A stretch of 64,000 nt of DNA, taken from assembly GCF_000740795.1 (NCBI RefSeq), contig NZ_JGYG01000009.1:62001-126000 (forward strand), given 5' to 3'. The DNA is from Haematobacter massiliensis. Its GTDB lineage: Bacteria > Pseudomonadota > Alphaproteobacteria > Rhodobacterales > Rhodobacteraceae. The notes beneath the pieces are model-generated. The model was given only the letters and a program-made list of their open reading frames with translations, did not search any database and had not been told where the DNA came from. This document shows, in pieces, positions 50,011 through 59,832 of this stretch (position 1 is its first letter; every line of letters begins with the position of its first letter). Both the position numbers and the translations under genes were made by a program.

Positions 50011-51291
50011 ATGGATACGATCTATGCCTTGGCGACGGCACGGGGACGTGCAGGTGTCGCGGTTATACGCGTCTCCGGCCCCCGGGCTTGGGATGCGTCG
50101 GCCGCGCTTGCGGGGGTTTTGCCTGAACCACGGCACAGCGCACTTCGGCGACTGACTTGGGAAGGCGATTTGATCGACGAAGCTCTTGTCCTGGTATTTG
50201 ACGCAGGAAAGAGCTTTACCGGTGAGCGTGTTGTGGAATTCCACTTGCATGGCAGCATCGCCGTGGTTTCCGCAGTCCTATCCGCTTTAGGTCAGCAGAC
50301 TGGACTGCGTCCCGCAGAGGCGGGCGAGTTCACAAGGCGTGCGCTTGAGAACGGCAGGCTGGATCTGTCCCAGGTCGAAGGGCTTGCGGATTTGATAGAT
50401 GCTGAAACAGAAATACAAAGAAAACAAGCAGTTAAGATATTTTCCGGCGCCATATCGGCCAGAATGGAAGCATGGCGCTCTCAGCTCGTCCGAGCAGCAG
50501 CTCTGATCGAAGCAACAATAGACTTCGCGGATGAGGAAGTTCCGGTAGATGTAAGCCCGGAAGTCACACATCTACTCGATAAGGTCATATCCGATATCAG
50601 AGATGATCTCAAAGGCGCGTCAGCTTCCGAGCGAATTCGCGAAGGCTTCGAAGTTGCGATCGTGGGGGTGCCGAACGCCGGCAAATCCACACTGCTGAAC
50701 GCGCTGGCGGGCCGAGAGGCAGCTATCACGTCCGAAGTCGCCGGTACCACTCGCGATGTTATTGAGGTCCGTATGGATCTCAGAGGGTTGCCCGTTACGC
50801 TTTTGGATACCGCAGGCCTGCGGGATACAAGCGATGTGGTCGAAACCATTGGTATTGCGCGTGCTCAGAGCCGCGCCAAGGCAGCAGACCTTCGCGTTTT
50901 TCTAACCGACGATGACGCTCTCCCTCCAGGTGTCGATCGGGCGGAGGACGATATTGTCGTCCGGGGGAAGGCAGATCTCCGGACCGGTACCGGTTGCGCC
51001 GTATCGGGTTTGACAGGGGAGGGTGTCGATCAACTTGTGGATCGAATTACTGCTCTCCTTGAGAAGAGGGCTGCTGGTGCTTCGCTTATGGTAAGAGAGA
51101 GACATCGTGAAGCGTTAAGAAGCGCGGAGCAATCCCTGGCCGCCGCCGTGGCCGAAGTGGACTATGGACAGGCAGAAATCGTGGCGGAACACATCCGCTT
51201 TGCAACGCTAAGACTTGAATCTCTGGTTGGACGTGTCGATGTTGAAGATCTCCTTGGGGAGATTTTTTCGAGTTTCTGCATCGGTAAGTAG
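50011..51291 (+). CDS. mnmE: MnmE, tRNA modification GTPase
   Basis: MnmE (426 aa), with MnmG, makes the carboxymethylaminomethyl modification of wobble uridine in tRNAs. The N-terminal tetrahydrofolate-binding domain (about 1-118), helical domain and G domain are clear: G1 [10 protein letters not shown]3 DTAG, and the C-terminal FCIGK catalytic cysteine motif (last five residues). G4 appears as the degenerate RGKAD. The DNA from here to rsmG looks less GC-rich than flanking genes. It ends three bases before the mnmG ribosome site/parS region. Confidence 0.96.
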   Translation: MDTIYALATARGRAGVAVIRVSGPRAWDASAALAGVLPEPRHSALRRLTWEGDLIDEALVLVFDAGKSFTGERVVEFHLHGSIAVVSAVLSALGQQTGLRPAEAGEFTRRALENGRLDLSQVEGLADLIDAETEIQRKQAVKIFSGAISARMEAWRSQLVRAAALIEATIDFADEEVPVDVSPEVTHLLDKVISDIRDDLKGASASERIREGFEVAIVGVPNAGKSTLLNALAGREAAITSEVAGTTRDVIEVRMDLRGLPVTLLDTAGLRDTSDVVETIGIARAQSRAKAADLRVFLTDDDALPPGVDRAEDDIVVRGKADLRTGTGCAVSGLTGEGVDQLVDRITALLEKRAAGASLMVRERHREALRSAEQSLAAAVAEVDYGQAEIVAEHIRFATLRLESLVGRVDVEDLLGEIFSSFCIGK

Positions 51292-51294
51292 GAG

Positions 51295-51310
51295 TGTTTC
51301 ACGTGAAACA
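51295..51310. other. parS centromere site 1
   Basis: TGTTTCACGTGAAACA is a perfect 16-bp palindrome identical to the canonical bacterial parS. It lies in the mnmE/mnmG junction, filling the space between the mnmG ribosome-binding site (AGGAG, 51290-51294) and its GTG start (51303). ParB encoded at 54562 should bind here. Confidence 0.95.
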
Positions 51311-53165
51311 ATTCGATGTCATTGTCGTTGGTGGCGGGCATGCTGGTGCGGAGGCCGCACATGTGGCTGCCCGGATGGGGGCAAAAACGGTCCTTATAAC
51401 TATCCGCGCGGATGATCTGGGGGTTATGTCCTGCAATCCGGCCATCGGCGGTCTAGGCAAAGGTCACTTGGTGCGCGAGATTGACGCGTTTGACGGCGTG
51501 ATGGCGCGTGTCGCAGATAAAGCGGGTATACAATTTCGTCTTCTCAATCGCCGGAAGGGCCCCGCGGTTCAGGGTCCACGGGCTCAGATTGACAGAGCGA
51601 TCTATCGCGCGGAAATGACCGCCGAACTGACGCAGCAGGAAAATCTGACCGTTCTCGCGGGTGAAGTTGTAGATATCGAGGTAGCATCGGGCGCCGTTCG
51701 CGGCGTAAAACTCGCCGACGGAACGACGATACTCTCTGACTCAGTAGTACTGACGACCGGGACCTTTCTCCGTGGCGTTATACATATCGGAGATAAGCGT
51801 CAGTCGGGTGGGCGGATGGGCGCACAGCCATCTGTTGCGCTTGCTGAGCGAATTATTGATCTTGGTGTTAGTTTAGGGCGATTGAAAACCGGTACTCCTC
51901 CAAGGCTTGATGGTAGGACTATAGATTGGAATATCCTTGAACGTCAGCTCGGGGACGAAGACCCCACGATGTTCTCTTTTGACTCATCGCATCCTGCAGC
52001 TCATCAAGTTTCCTGCGGTATTACTCATACAAATGAGAAAACGCACGATATCATCCGCGAAAACCTGAATCGCTCGGCCATGTACGGCGGCATGATCGAG
52101 GGTGTTGGACCGAGGTACTGTCCATCCATTGAGGATAAGGTGGTCCGCTTCGCGGAGAAGACCTCCCATCAGATCTTTCTTGAGCCGGAAGGGCTCTCTG
52201 ATCACACGGTTTACCCAAATGGTATATCTTCCTCGCTGCCGATTGAGGTTCAGGAAGATTACGTTCGTTCTATCAAGGGGTTGGAGAAATCAACCATACT
52301 TCAGCCAGCCTATGCGATAGAATATGATTACGTCGACCCTCGCGCGTTGAGAGCGAGTCTTGAAATTCGCGCGCTTGAGGGTCTTTATCTCGCGGGACAA
52401 ATTAATGGGACGACGGGATACGAGGAAGCAGCGGCACAAGGCCTTGTGGCAGGTATGAATGCAGCGCTTAAGGCTTTTGGCCGAGATCCGGCGCTATTCA
52501 GTCGGACCGAAAGCTATATCGGCGTGATGATAGACGATCTTATTACAAGGGGCGTAAGTGAACCCTACCGGATGTTCACGTCTCGATCTGAGTTCCGTCT
52601 GTCACTTCGCGCAGACAATGCCGACCAGCGCTTGACCCCGCTAGGGATCGCTGTTGGAAGCGTGCGGAGCATAAGGCAAGCCGCGTTCGAGAAAAAGATG
52701 CAGGAACTTCAGCGAGGCAGGGCGCTTCTGTCGTCAATGCGGATAACGCCTCGCCAGGCTCGGTCAGCGGGTATAGACATCAGCCAAGATGGCGTGCACC
52801 GCACGGGCGGTGATCTGCTGGCATTCCCGAATGTTGATTTCGGCGATCTTCTAGCGCTCTCCCCTGAATTGGACACCTTGGCTCCTCCGATTCAAGCGCA
52901 ACTTAAGAAGGATGCGCTCTATGCAAAGTACTTGGATCGTCAAGTTTCTGTCGCAGACGCTTTGAAAAGAGACGAGGCATGGGAGATACCTGCTGATTTC
53001 GACTATACGCTCGATGGCCTGTCCAATGAACTGAGGGTAAAGCTTCGCGCAGCGCAACCGGCGACCCTCGCTCAGGCAGGGCGGCTTGAGGGTATGACCC
53101 CGGCGGCTCTTGCGCTCATCCTTCTTCGCTTGAAGCGCGGCCAGCGGCAAAGGACTTCCGCATGA
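51303..53165 (+). CDS. mnmG: MnmG, tRNA uridine 5-carboxymethylaminomethyl modification enzyme
   Basis: MnmG/GidA (620 aa), the FAD-dependent partner of MnmE. The dinucleotide-binding [18 protein letters not shown] (about 6-23), the [19 protein letters not shown] signature (about 46-64) and [18 protein letters not shown] (about 366-383) are diagnostic. A GTG at 51294 gives three more codons but would overlap the AGGAG site, so the GTG at 51303, eight bases after it, is taken. The parS palindrome straddles this start codon, so ParB binding could affect expression. Confidence 0.96.
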   Translation: MKQFDVIVVGGGHAGAEAAHVAARMGAKTVLITIRADDLGVMSCNPAIGGLGKGHLVREIDAFDGVMARVADKAGIQFRLLNRRKGPAVQGPRAQIDRAIYRAEMTAELTQQENLTVLAGEVVDIEVASGAVRGVKLADGTTILSDSVVLTTGTFLRGVIHIGDKRQSGGRMGAQPSVALAERIIDLGVSLGRLKTGTPPRLDGRTIDWNILERQLGDEDPTMFSFDSSHPAAHQVSCGITHTNEKTHDIIRENLNRSAMYGGMIEGVGPRYCPSIEDKVVRFAEKTSHQIFLEPEGLSDHTVYPNGISSSLPIEVQEDYVRSIKGLEKSTILQPAYAIEYDYVDPRALRASLEIRALEGLYLAGQINGTTGYEEAAAQGLVAGMNAALKAFGRDPALFSRTESYIGVMIDDLITRGVSEPYRMFTSRSEFRLSLRADNADQRLTPLGIAVGSVRSIRQAAFEKKMQELQRGRALLSSMRITPRQARSAGIDISQDGVHRTGGDLLAFPNVDFGDLLALSPELDTLAPPIQAQLKKDALYAKYLDRQVSVADALKRDEAWEIPADFDYTLDGLSNELRVKLRAAQPATLAQAGRLEGMTPAALALILLRLKRGQRQRTSA

Positions 53166-53767
53166 CGGTAGGGTCTGAGATCGAGAATGTTTCACGTGAA
53201 ACACTTGAGCGCTTGAATATCTATGAGTCTTTGCTCAGAAAGTGGAATCCTAAAATCAACTTGGTGTCGGGTAACACGCTCGATGATCTTTGGAGCCGCC
53301 ACTTCCAGGATTCTGCGCAACTTCTCTCATTTGCGGGAGAATTCTCAACTTGGGCTGACCTAGGATCTGGCGGTGGCTTTCCAGGGATGGTCGTCGCCAT
53401 ATTAGGAATGGAACGTAACCGTTCTTTTACGCTCGTAGAAAGCGATCAGCGAAAGGCAGCATTCCTGGCGACTGTCGCTAGAGAGGCATCGGTAAGTGTG
53501 AATATCATACCGGCCCGATCGGAAGCCGTGACCCCTCTGGGAGCAGAGGTCATCTCCGCGCGTGCTCTCGCCCCTTTGCCTCGATTGCTTTCCATGGTTG
53601 AGCGGCATTTGGCCGAAGACGGTATTGCCCTTCTTCCGAAGGGAAGGGGGGTGGATCAGGAAATACAAGAAGCCCTTGAAACATTCCGGTTTGAAGTGCA
53701 AAAGTTTCAGAGTAAAACCGATCCAAGCGGTGTGATCCTGGAAATCAAGGGGCTTTCCCGTGTCTGA
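53162..53767 (+). CDS. rsmG: RsmG, 16S rRNA (guanine-N7) methyltransferase
   Basis: RsmG/GidB (201 aa) methylates G527 of 16S rRNA using S-adenosylmethionine. [13 protein letters not shown] (about 24-36), the SAM motif [12 protein letters not shown] (about 65-76) and [12 protein letters not shown] (about 91-102) are typical. The start overlaps mnmG by four bases (ATGA). The second parS site lies within codons 9-14, where it encodes the VSRET motif commonly found at this place in the protein; its stop overlaps parA by eight bases. Confidence 0.95.
   Translation: MTVGSEIENVSRETLERLNIYESLLRKWNPKINLVSGNTLDDLWSRHFQDSAQLLSFAGEFSTWADLGSGGGFPGMVVAILGMERNRSFTLVESDQRKAAFLATVAREASVSVNIIPARSEAVTPLGAEVISARALAPLPRLLSMVERHLAEDGIALLPKGRGVDQEIQEALETFRFEVQKFQSKTDPSGVILEIKGLSRV
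53188..53203. other. parS centromere site 2
   Basis: A second perfect TGTTTCACGTGAAACA, inside the 5' coding part of rsmG, 1,893 bp from site 1. The palindrome is read as V-S-R-E-T, so protein and DNA functions share the same bases. Confidence 0.95.
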
Positions 53768-54551
53768 CGCTGGCCAAGCGCACATTATTGCCATTGCGAA
53801 CCAGAAAGGTGGAGTCGGAAAGACGACGACAGCCATCAATCTCGCTGCTGCCTTGACCGAGCAGGGCAAGAAAGTGCTAGTGATTGACTTGGATCCGCAG
53901 GGCAACGCGTCCACAGGTCTTGGGGTATCCCCGGAAGCGCGCGACTTCACAACGTATGACCTTCTCATCGAAGCCATGCCCTTGGATGATATCGTCATGC
54001 CTACTCGTATAGACGGATTATCCATATGCTGTGCGACGCAGGACCTGGCATCGGCAGATATCCAGCTTGTGGCAAATGAGAAGCGAAGCTTGCTTTTGCG
54101 GGAAGCCCTTCACGCTGGTCTACCTCAGTTCGATTTTGATTACGTTCTTATCGACTGCCCGCCCTCGCTTAGCTTGCTGACCGTCAATGCAATGATTGCA
54201 GCCGATTCCGTGCTCGTTCCGTTGCAAAGCGAGTTTTACGCGCTTGAGGGGCTTTCTCAGCTTATGCTGACGATCCGGCAGGTGCGGCAGACTGCCAACC
54301 CAGATCTTCGTATCGAGGGCGTGCTCCTCACCATGTATGACGGACGCAATAACCTTTCGCAGCAAGTCGAAGCTGATGCGCGGGAAAATCTTGGAGAGCT
54401 GGTGTTCAGAACCATCATTCCGCGCAATGTGCGGGTGAGTGAGGCGCCGTCTTTTGCGATGCCTGTACTGTCATATGACAGTAATTCGCGGGGTAGTTTG
54501 GCTTATCGGTCATTGGCGCAAGAAATGGCTGATCGTCATGCGCGGGTCTGA
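53760..54551 (+). CDS. parA: ParA, chromosome partitioning ATPase
   Basis: ParA/Soj (263 aa), the Walker-type ATPase that moves ParB-parS complexes apart after replication. The deviant Walker A KGGVGKTT is at residues 17-24, with VIDLDPQGNASTGLG (about 41-55) and YVLIDCPPSLSLLTVNAM (about 122-139). The GTG at 53760 overlaps rsmG. It lacks an N-terminal DNA-binding extension, as usual for chromosomal ParA, so autoregulation like that of plasmid ParA is unlikely. Confidence 0.97.
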   Translation: MSDAGQAHIIAIANQKGGVGKTTTAINLAAALTEQGKKVLVIDLDPQGNASTGLGVSPEARDFTTYDLLIEAMPLDDIVMPTRIDGLSICCATQDLASADIQLVANEKRSLLLREALHAGLPQFDFDYVLIDCPPSLSLLTVNAMIAADSVLVPLQSEFYALEGLSQLMLTIRQVRQTANPDLRIEGVLLTMYDGRNNLSQQVEADARENLGELVFRTIIPRNVRVSEAPSFAMPVLSYDSNSRGSLAYRSLAQEMADRHARV

Positions 54552-54561
54552 AGGGGGCGTC

Positions 54562-55437
54562 ATGAAGGAAAACAAGCGCAGTCTTGGTCGTGGGCTTTCG
54601 GCTCTGATGGCGGATGTTCAGATCGAGCCGCAATCGGTGAAGCGTCGAGCGGAGCAGTTGATCCCCGTCGAGAAAATCGTTCCGAACCCTGACCAACCGC
54701 GGCGAGATTTCTCAAACGAAGCGCTGGAGGATCTGGCCAACTCGATACGCGAGAAGGGTATCATTCAACCGCTTATTGTGCGGGAACGGCTTGGCGGTAC
54801 ATATGAGATCGTCGCGGGTGAACGTCGCTGGCGCGCCGCGCAGATCGCGCAGCTTCACGAAATTCCCGTTATAATACGGGACTTTAGCGACACAGAGGTT
54901 CTCGAAGTTGCGATCATCGAGAATATTCAGCGTGCTGATCTGAATGCCGTGGAAGAGGCTCTCGGTTATCGGCAGCTGATGGACCGCTTCGGTCACACCC
55001 AGGAACGCTTGGCGGAGGCTTTGGGCAAGAGCCGCAGCTACATCGCGAACCTGCTGCGCCTTCTTCAACTTCCGGAGGAGGTTCTTAAGTGGGTGAGGGA
55101 GGGGTTGCTCAGTGCTGGTCATGCCCGCGCACTGATTACTGTGGCGGATCCGGTGGCCATGGGGCGTCGGGTGATCGCGGAAGGGCTGTCAGTTCGCGAG
55201 ACGGAGAGGCTTGCACAAAAGCAGGCTGCTCCCAAGGAGGCTCGCCCGCGCTCCGAGAAGGATGCTGACACCAGGGCGCTGGAAATGGATCTCGGCGCGA
55301 CCTTGGGAATGAGGGTCGAAATCGCTCATCGTGCAGGGCAGGGGGACGGGCATCTTACCATCCGCTATGCATCGCTTGAGCAATTGGACGATCTGTGCCG
55401 GATTCTTACGTCTTCGGCTCCGGTCGAGTCCATATGA
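54562..55437 (+). CDS. parB: ParB, chromosome partitioning CTPase
   Basis: ParB/Spo0J (291 aa) binds parS and spreads along DNA as a CTP-gated clamp. GRGLSALMAD near the N-terminus (about 9-18) is the ParA-stimulating region; NPDQPRRDF, the GERRWRAAQ CTP-binding motif (about 95-103), AIIENIQRADLNAVEEALGY and a helix-turn-helix (TQERLAEALGKSRSYIANLL) follow. The ATG at 54562, ten bases after parA and behind AAGGGGG, gives the standard length. Two parS sites are upstream at 51295 and 53188. Confidence 0.96.
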   Translation: MKENKRSLGRGLSALMADVQIEPQSVKRRAEQLIPVEKIVPNPDQPRRDFSNEALEDLANSIREKGIIQPLIVRERLGGTYEIVAGERRWRAAQIAQLHEIPVIIRDFSDTEVLEVAIIENIQRADLNAVEEALGYRQLMDRFGHTQERLAEALGKSRSYIANLLRLLQLPEEVLKWVREGLLSAGHARALITVADPVAMGRRVIAEGLSVRETERLAQKQAAPKEARPRSEKDADTRALEMDLGATLGMRVEIAHRAGQGDGHLTIRYASLEQLDDLCRILTSSAPVESI

Positions 55438-55768
55438 ATATACTGACAAGTGTCAGGATTACCCCTTGGGCTGCGAGCGCCCAGGCGGGTAACCCGACAA
55501 ACATGCTGACGAAGGCGAAACCAACTGCCATGGACAATACGGCGATCCATTTCGTCTGACGTCGGATCGCCCGGTTCGCCTCCCAGTCCTTCAGCGGCGG
55601 ACCGAAGATGGGATGGCTCATCAGCCATAGATGCATCCGCTCCGACGACCGGCCAAAACAGAAGGCAGCCACGATCAGAAAGGGCACCGTTGGCATGATT
55701 GGCAGGATGGCGCCCACGAAACCCAGCAGAACAAACAAGCCGCCCAGTAACAGCCACAGAATGCGCAT
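55406..55768 (-). CDS. YbaN-like DUF454 membrane protein
   Basis: A 120-aa inner-membrane protein of the DUF454 (YbaN) family. The N-terminus RILWLLLGGLFVLLGFVGAI is followed by LPIMPTVPFLIVAAFCFGRSSERMHLWL, the family hallmark, and two more hydrophobic segments (about 73-92 and 94-110). Function unknown. It converges with parB, whose last 32 bases it overlaps, and lies two bases after hemW on the same strand. Confidence 0.87.
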   Translation of the reverse strand: MRILWLLLGGLFVLLGFVGAILPIMPTVPFLIVAAFCFGRSSERMHLWLMSHPIFGPPLKDWEANRAIRRQTKWIAVLSMAVGFAFVSMFVGLPAWALAAQGVILTLVSIFIWTRPEPKT

Positions 55769-55770
55769 GT

Positions 55771-56943
55771 TCAGCCCGGCAGCAAATCGCGGATGACGCC
55801 GTTCAGCACCATGCGGCCCTGTACCGTAGCCCGCAGACGGCCATCCCGTCGTTCGAGCAACCCCAGTTCCTCCAGCGGGAGGATTGCGGCTTCATCGAGC
55901 GGCTGGCCCAAGAGCTTTTCATAGCGCAGGGGATCCATCCCCTCCGCCAGACGCAAGCTCATCATCAGGTATTCGGCCGCCTGTTCCTCTGTGGGCAAGG
56001 GGGTGCGGGAGGCCTCACCGTTTCCATGTCTTTCCACCTTCTCCAGCCATGCGCCGGGCTGGAGGGGCGTGTCAGTGGCGAAGCGACCTGCAGCGTTGCT
56101 CAATCTGCCATGGGCGCCCGGCCCGATGCCGGCATAATCACCATACCGCCAGTAGATCAGATTGTGCTGGGACTGCGCGTCCTCCGCCGCGTGATTGGAG
56201 ATCTCATAGCCCGGAAGACCGGCTGAGGCGCAGATATCCTGCGTCGCGGCGTAGAGGTCGGCGGAAAGATCGTCATCTGGCAGGCCGCGCAGGCCGCCTG
56301 CAGCATGGCGTGCTCCGAAAGCCGTGCCATCCTCGATCGTGAGCTGATAAAGCGACAGGTGATCAATCGCCATGGAGAGCGCCTCGCCAAGTTCCGCCTG
56401 CCATTCCGACAGGGTCTGATCCTGACGGGCATAGATAAGGTCAAAACTGACCTTGTCGAAGGTCTCCCGCGCAATGGTGAACGCTCTGCGCGCCTCGCCG
56501 GCGGAATGCAGGCGGCCGAGACGACGCAGATGATCGTCGTTCAGTGACTGGATACCCATGGAGAGCCGGTTCACGCCAGCATCCCGGTAGCCGCGAAAAC
56601 GATCAGCCTCCACCGAGGTCGGGTTCGCCTCCAGCGTGATCTCTATGTCATTGGCAAAGGGCCAGACGCGCCGGGCCGCTTCCAGAACGCCGGCGACCGT
56701 CTCGGGCGCCATCAGCGAGGGCGTGCCACCGCCGAAGAACACGGTGTTGAGGACGCGACCAGGTATATCTTCCGACAAGCGCCGGATTTCGCTTTCATAA
56801 GCGGCGAGCCACCTCGTCTGATCAACCTCCCTCGCCACGTGGGAGTTGAAGTCGCAGTAGGGGCACTTCGCCTGGCAGAACGGCCAATGGACATACAGCC
56901 CGAAGCCCGCGTTTCGCCAGTCTTCCGATGCGGTGACAGTCAT
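55771..56943 (-). CDS. hemW: HemW, radical-SAM haem chaperone
   Basis: A 390-aa member of the HemN-like family annotated HemW, thought to insert haem into target proteins rather than oxidise coproporphyrinogen. The radical-SAM motif CQAKCPYCDFNS (about 23-34) has C-x3-C-x2-C with no fourth cysteine next to it, as in HemW and unlike HemN. FFGGGTPSL (about 69-77), NRLSMGIQSLND and the C-terminal HemN domain (GRLRATVQGRMVLNGVI) are present. Its 5' end overlaps ridA by four bases. Confidence 0.92.
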   Translation of the reverse strand: MTVTASEDWRNAGFGLYVHWPFCQAKCPYCDFNSHVAREVDQTRWLAAYESEIRRLSEDIPGRVLNTVFFGGGTPSLMAPETVAGVLEAARRVWPFANDIEITLEANPTSVEADRFRGYRDAGVNRLSMGIQSLNDDHLRRLGRLHSAGEARRAFTIARETFDKVSFDLIYARQDQTLSEWQAELGEALSMAIDHLSLYQLTIEDGTAFGARHAAGGLRGLPDDDLSADLYAATQDICASAGLPGYEISNHAAEDAQSQHNLIYWRYGDYAGIGPGAHGRLSNAAGRFATDTPLQPGAWLEKVERHGNGEASRTPLPTEEQAAEYLMMSLRLAEGMDPLRYEKLLGQPLDEAAILPLEELGLLERRDGRLRATVQGRMVLNGVIRDLLPG

Positions 56944-57314
56944 CCGCGCAGCGCCGTGACCTCAATCTCCACGAGCATTTCGGGGTGGATGAGGTCTGCA
57001 AAGACCATCGTCGCCGCAGGACGGATCTCTCCAAACGCCGCAGCCAGCACCGGGGCGAGATCATCCACCAGCCCCCGGTTGGTCACGGTATATTGAACCC
57101 GAACGACATCTGAGAGGTCAAATCCAGCTTCGGCAAGCGCGCCCTGGATAACGTTGAGGGCATTTTTTGCCTGCCGGGCGATATCCGGCAGAAGGCGCCC
57201 GTCGCTCTCCGCCCCCGTGCAGCCGGAAACAAAGCACCAGTCACCGGCGACGACGGCGCGGGAATATCCGATCACCGCCTCATAGGGCGAGCCGCTGCTG
57301 ATACGCTTTTTCAT
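56940..57314 (-). CDS. RidA-family reactive intermediate deaminase
   Basis: A 124-aa Rid/YjgF-family protein; members hydrolyse reactive enamine/imine intermediates formed by PLP enzymes. IRPAATMVFADLIHPEMLVEIEVTAL carries the Arg and the C-terminal Glu expected in active RidA (Arg in the first three residues quoted). The ATG at 57314, behind GGAGGAG and overlapping the rdgB stop as ATGA, is preferred over one three codons upstream. Confidence 0.88.
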   Translation of the reverse strand: MKKRISSGSPYEAVIGYSRAVVAGDWCFVSGCTGAESDGRLLPDIARQAKNALNVIQGALAEAGFDLSDVVRVQYTVTNRGLVDDLAPVLAAAFGEIRPAATMVFADLIHPEMLVEIEVTALRG

Positions 57315-57919
57315 GTGAAGCACTCCTCCACCAGTTTGCGGAACGCTTCAGCGCGATGGCTGATGCGATTCTTCTCCGAGGTCTCCATCTCGGCGAATGT
57401 GGTGTCGCGGCCTGTCGGTTGAAAGATGGGGTCATAGCCATGGCCGTTTTCACCCCGTGGGGGCCAGACGATCTGCCCCGGCATTATCCCCTCGAATGCC
57501 TCGTCATGCCCATCCGGCCAGGCAATGACGAGCGTCGAGACAAAACGGGCCGTCCAGGGCTGTGGGGCGTTGCTCTCCCGCAGCATGTCGTGGACCTTCT
57601 GCATCGCCATCGGGAAATCCCGTCCGCTTTCCGTCTCCGCCCAGTCTGCCGTATGCACGCCGGGTGCGCCGCCGAGACCGTCAACCTGAACGCCGGAATC
57701 GTCTGCAAGGGCCGGAAGGCCGGTTGCCTTTGCCGCTGCATGGGCCTTGATCCGCGCGTTGCCGACGAAAGTCTCCTCCGTTTCTTCGGGCACAGGCAGG
57801 GCCATCTGCGCAGCGCCGGTGACCGCCACGCCATAGGGGCGCAGCAGTTCCGCAATTTCCTCCAGCTTGCCGGAATTATGCGTGGCAACCAGAAGCCGAT
57901 CGGAGGTGAACTTCCTCAT
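57311..57919 (-). CDS. rdgB: RdgB/HAM1-type non-canonical purine NTP pyrophosphatase
   Basis: A 202-aa RdgB-family enzyme that removes dITP, XTP and similar from nucleotide pools. [18 protein letters not shown] (about 9-26), [22 protein letters not shown] (about 70-91, where E. coli has PGIYSA), and GYDPIFQP (about 159-166) mark it. The ATG at 57919 overlaps rph as ATGA; the open frame continues upstream inside rph. It belongs to the rph-rdgB-ridA-hemW string. Confidence 0.94.
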   Translation of the reverse strand: MRKFTSDRLLVATHNSGKLEEIAELLRPYGVAVTGAAQMALPVPEETEETFVGNARIKAHAAAKATGLPALADDSGVQVDGLGGAPGVHTADWAETESGRDFPMAMQKVHDMLRESNAPQPWTARFVSTLVIAWPDGHDEAFEGIMPGQIVWPPRGENGHGYDPIFQPTGRDTTFAEMETSEKNRISHRAEAFRKLVEECFT

Positions 57920-58629
57920 GCGACCGCGACTTTCTGCGCTTCTATGAGAGTTTTGACACCGGACTCCGCGAGGTCGAGCAGCCCGAACATTTCCTCTCTG
58001 GAGAAGGTGGCGCCTTCTGCCGACATCTGAACCTCGACGAGACGGCCTTTTCCGGTGATGACGAAGTTTCCGTCGGTGCCGGCTTCGCTGTCCTCCGCAT
58101 AGTCGAGATCCAGAAGGGCCTGGCCCGCATAGATGCCACAGCTTACGGCAGCCACATGGTCCATGATCGGATCGCTTGTGACCACACCCGCCTTGAGGAG
58201 CTTGTTGACCGCGAGGCGGAGCGCGACCCAGCCGCCGGTGATCGCGGCGCAACGGGTGCCACCGTCCGCCTGAAGCACGTCGCAGTCCACGGTGATCTGC
58301 CGCTCGCCCAGAGCCACCCGGTCAACCGCTGCGCGGAGCGAACGGCCGATCAGCCGTTGGATCTCCTGCGTACGCCCGGACTGTTTGCCCTGAGCGGCTT
58401 CGCGGCGGGAGCGGGTGTGGGTGGAACGGGGGAGCATGCCGTATTCCGCCGTCACCCAGCCAAGCCCGGTGTTGCGCAGGAAGGGTGGCGGCTTGTCCTC
58501 CACAGAGGCGGTGCAGAGAACATGGGTGTTCCCGACCTTGATGAGGCAGGAGCCTTCCGCATGTCGCGTGAAACCCGGTTCGATTGAAATCGGGCGCAAT
58601 TCGCTTACCTGTCTGCCGGAGGGGCGCAT
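57916..58629 (-). CDS. rph: RNase PH
   Basis: RNase PH (237 aa), a phosphate-dependent 3' exoribonuclease that trims tRNA precursors. MRPSGR at the start, [35 protein letters not shown] (about 66-99, in parts), [23 protein letters not shown] and [20 protein letters not shown] are family signatures. It is divergent from hrcA with 138 bases between and heads the minus-strand string down to the YbaN-like gene. Confidence 0.96.
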   Translation of the reverse strand: MRPSGRQVSELRPISIEPGFTRHAEGSCLIKVGNTHVLCTASVEDKPPPFLRNTGLGWVTAEYGMLPRSTHTRSRREAAQGKQSGRTQEIQRLIGRSLRAAVDRVALGERQITVDCDVLQADGGTRCAAITGGWVALRLAVNKLLKAGVVTSDPIMDHVAAVSCGIYAGQALLDLDYAEDSEAGTDGNFVITGKGRLVEVQMSAEGATFSREEMFGLLDLAESGVKTLIEAQKVAVA

Positions 58630-58722
58630 GGAAAATCCTCTCGTCGTCTCATGTCGGGCTGGTTTCCGCGCCAGTTACAGGGCGCCCCCCTTACTATGCA
58701 ACCCTGATCGACGTATCGCCGA

Positions 58723-58751
58723 TTGACGATCCGCCGCGTCGATTCTTAAAT
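58723..58751 (+). promoter_or_regulatory. Promoter of hrcA-grpE
   Basis: TTGACG (58723-58728), 17 bases, TTAAAT (58746-58751) lies 16 bases before the hrcA start codon, which leaves a very short leader carrying the CAGGAG site. No CIRCE element (TTAGCACTC-N9-GAGTGCTAA) was found here. Confidence 0.5.
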
Positions 58752-58767
58752 CGTCTGCAGGAGCACC

Positions 58768-59829
58768 ATGCAGGACGGATCGAAAATTCTCTCTCAACTC
58801 AATGATCGCTCGCGGGAGGTGTTCCGGCGGGTGGTGGAATCGTATCTGCAGAACGGCGAGCCGATCGGATCGCGCACGCTGACACGCGCGATGAGTGAGC
58901 CGATCTCTGCCGCGACCATTCGCAATGTGATGCAGGATTTGGAGCTGCTTGGGCTTCTCGACAGCCCGCACGTCTCCGCAGGCCGCATTCCCACGCAGCT
59001 GGGACTTCGGATGTTCGTGGACGGTTTCATGGAAATCGGCACGGTGGAGACGGCGGACCGTCAACGGATCGAAGCGAATTTCGCCGCCGGCTCCGGCGAG
59101 GTCAGCAGCGTGCTTGACCGGGTCGGTTTTGCCCTTTCCGGGATCACTCAAGGGGCAAGCCTTGTGCTGATGCCGAAGCATGAGGCTCCGGTGCGTCACA
59201 TCGATTTCGTCAGCCTCGCCCCGGATCGGGCGCTGGTCGTGCTGGTGTTCTCGGATGGCCAGGTAGAAAATCGCATCTTCACCCCGCCCGCCGGTCAGAC
59301 TCCTTCCTCGATGCGGGAGGCGGCCAATTTCCTGAATGCGCTGCTGGAGGGCCGGACGCTGTCGGAACTGCGGGTGAGTATCCGGCAGCAGATGGAGGCG
59401 CGGCGGCAGGAACTCGACACGCTTTCGCGTGAGCTGGTGGAAAGCGGCGTCGCGCTATGGGACGATCATGGCGAGAGCTATGAGCGGTTGATCGTGCGGG
59501 GTCAGTCCAATCTGCTGTCGAATTCGGACGACCTTGACCGGATTCGCAGCCTGTTTGACGATCTGGAGCGGAAACGCGATCTGGCCGAGTTTCTGGAGCT
59601 CGCCGAGCAAGGGGAGGGCGTGCGCATCTTTATCGGATCGGAGAACAAGCTTTTCTCACTTTCGGGTTCCTCTCTCGTCGTGTCTCCCTATATGAACGCT
59701 GACCGTAAGATCATCGGCGCCGTGGGTGTGATCGGCCCGACGCGGTTGAATTATGGCCGGATCGTCCCAATCGTGGACTATACGGCGCAGCTCGTCGGCA
59801 AGCTCATGTCCGACCGGGCGAAAGGATAG
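58768..59829 (+). CDS. hrcA: HrcA, heat-inducible transcription repressor
   Basis: HrcA (353 aa) represses heat-shock operons through the CIRCE element, with activity depending on GroEL. The winged-helix domain (about 5-80) reads LNDRSREVFRRVVESYL then GEPIGSRTLTRAM and ISAATIRNVMQDLELLGLLDSPHVSAGRIPTQ; the remaining GAF-like and inserted domains end in MNADRKIIGAVGVIGPTRLNYGRIVPIVDYTAQL. Its own promoter region has no CIRCE, so control of groESL elsewhere is the likely job. It precedes grpE by three bases. Confidence 0.95.
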   Translation: MQDGSKILSQLNDRSREVFRRVVESYLQNGEPIGSRTLTRAMSEPISAATIRNVMQDLELLGLLDSPHVSAGRIPTQLGLRMFVDGFMEIGTVETADRQRIEANFAAGSGEVSSVLDRVGFALSGITQGASLVLMPKHEAPVRHIDFVSLAPDRALVVLVFSDGQVENRIFTPPAGQTPSSMREAANFLNALLEGRTLSELRVSIRQQMEARRQELDTLSRELVESGVALWDDHGESYERLIVRGQSNLLSNSDDLDRIRSLFDDLERKRDLAEFLELAEQGEGVRIFIGSENKLFSLSGSSLVVSPYMNADRKIIGAVGVIGPTRLNYGRIVPIVDYTAQLVGKLMSDRAKG

Positions 59830-59832
59830 GGA

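Noticed and set aside
51294-51302. GTG at 51294 as mnmG start
   Set aside because: It overlaps the AGGAG ribosome site; the GTG at 51303 has proper spacing.
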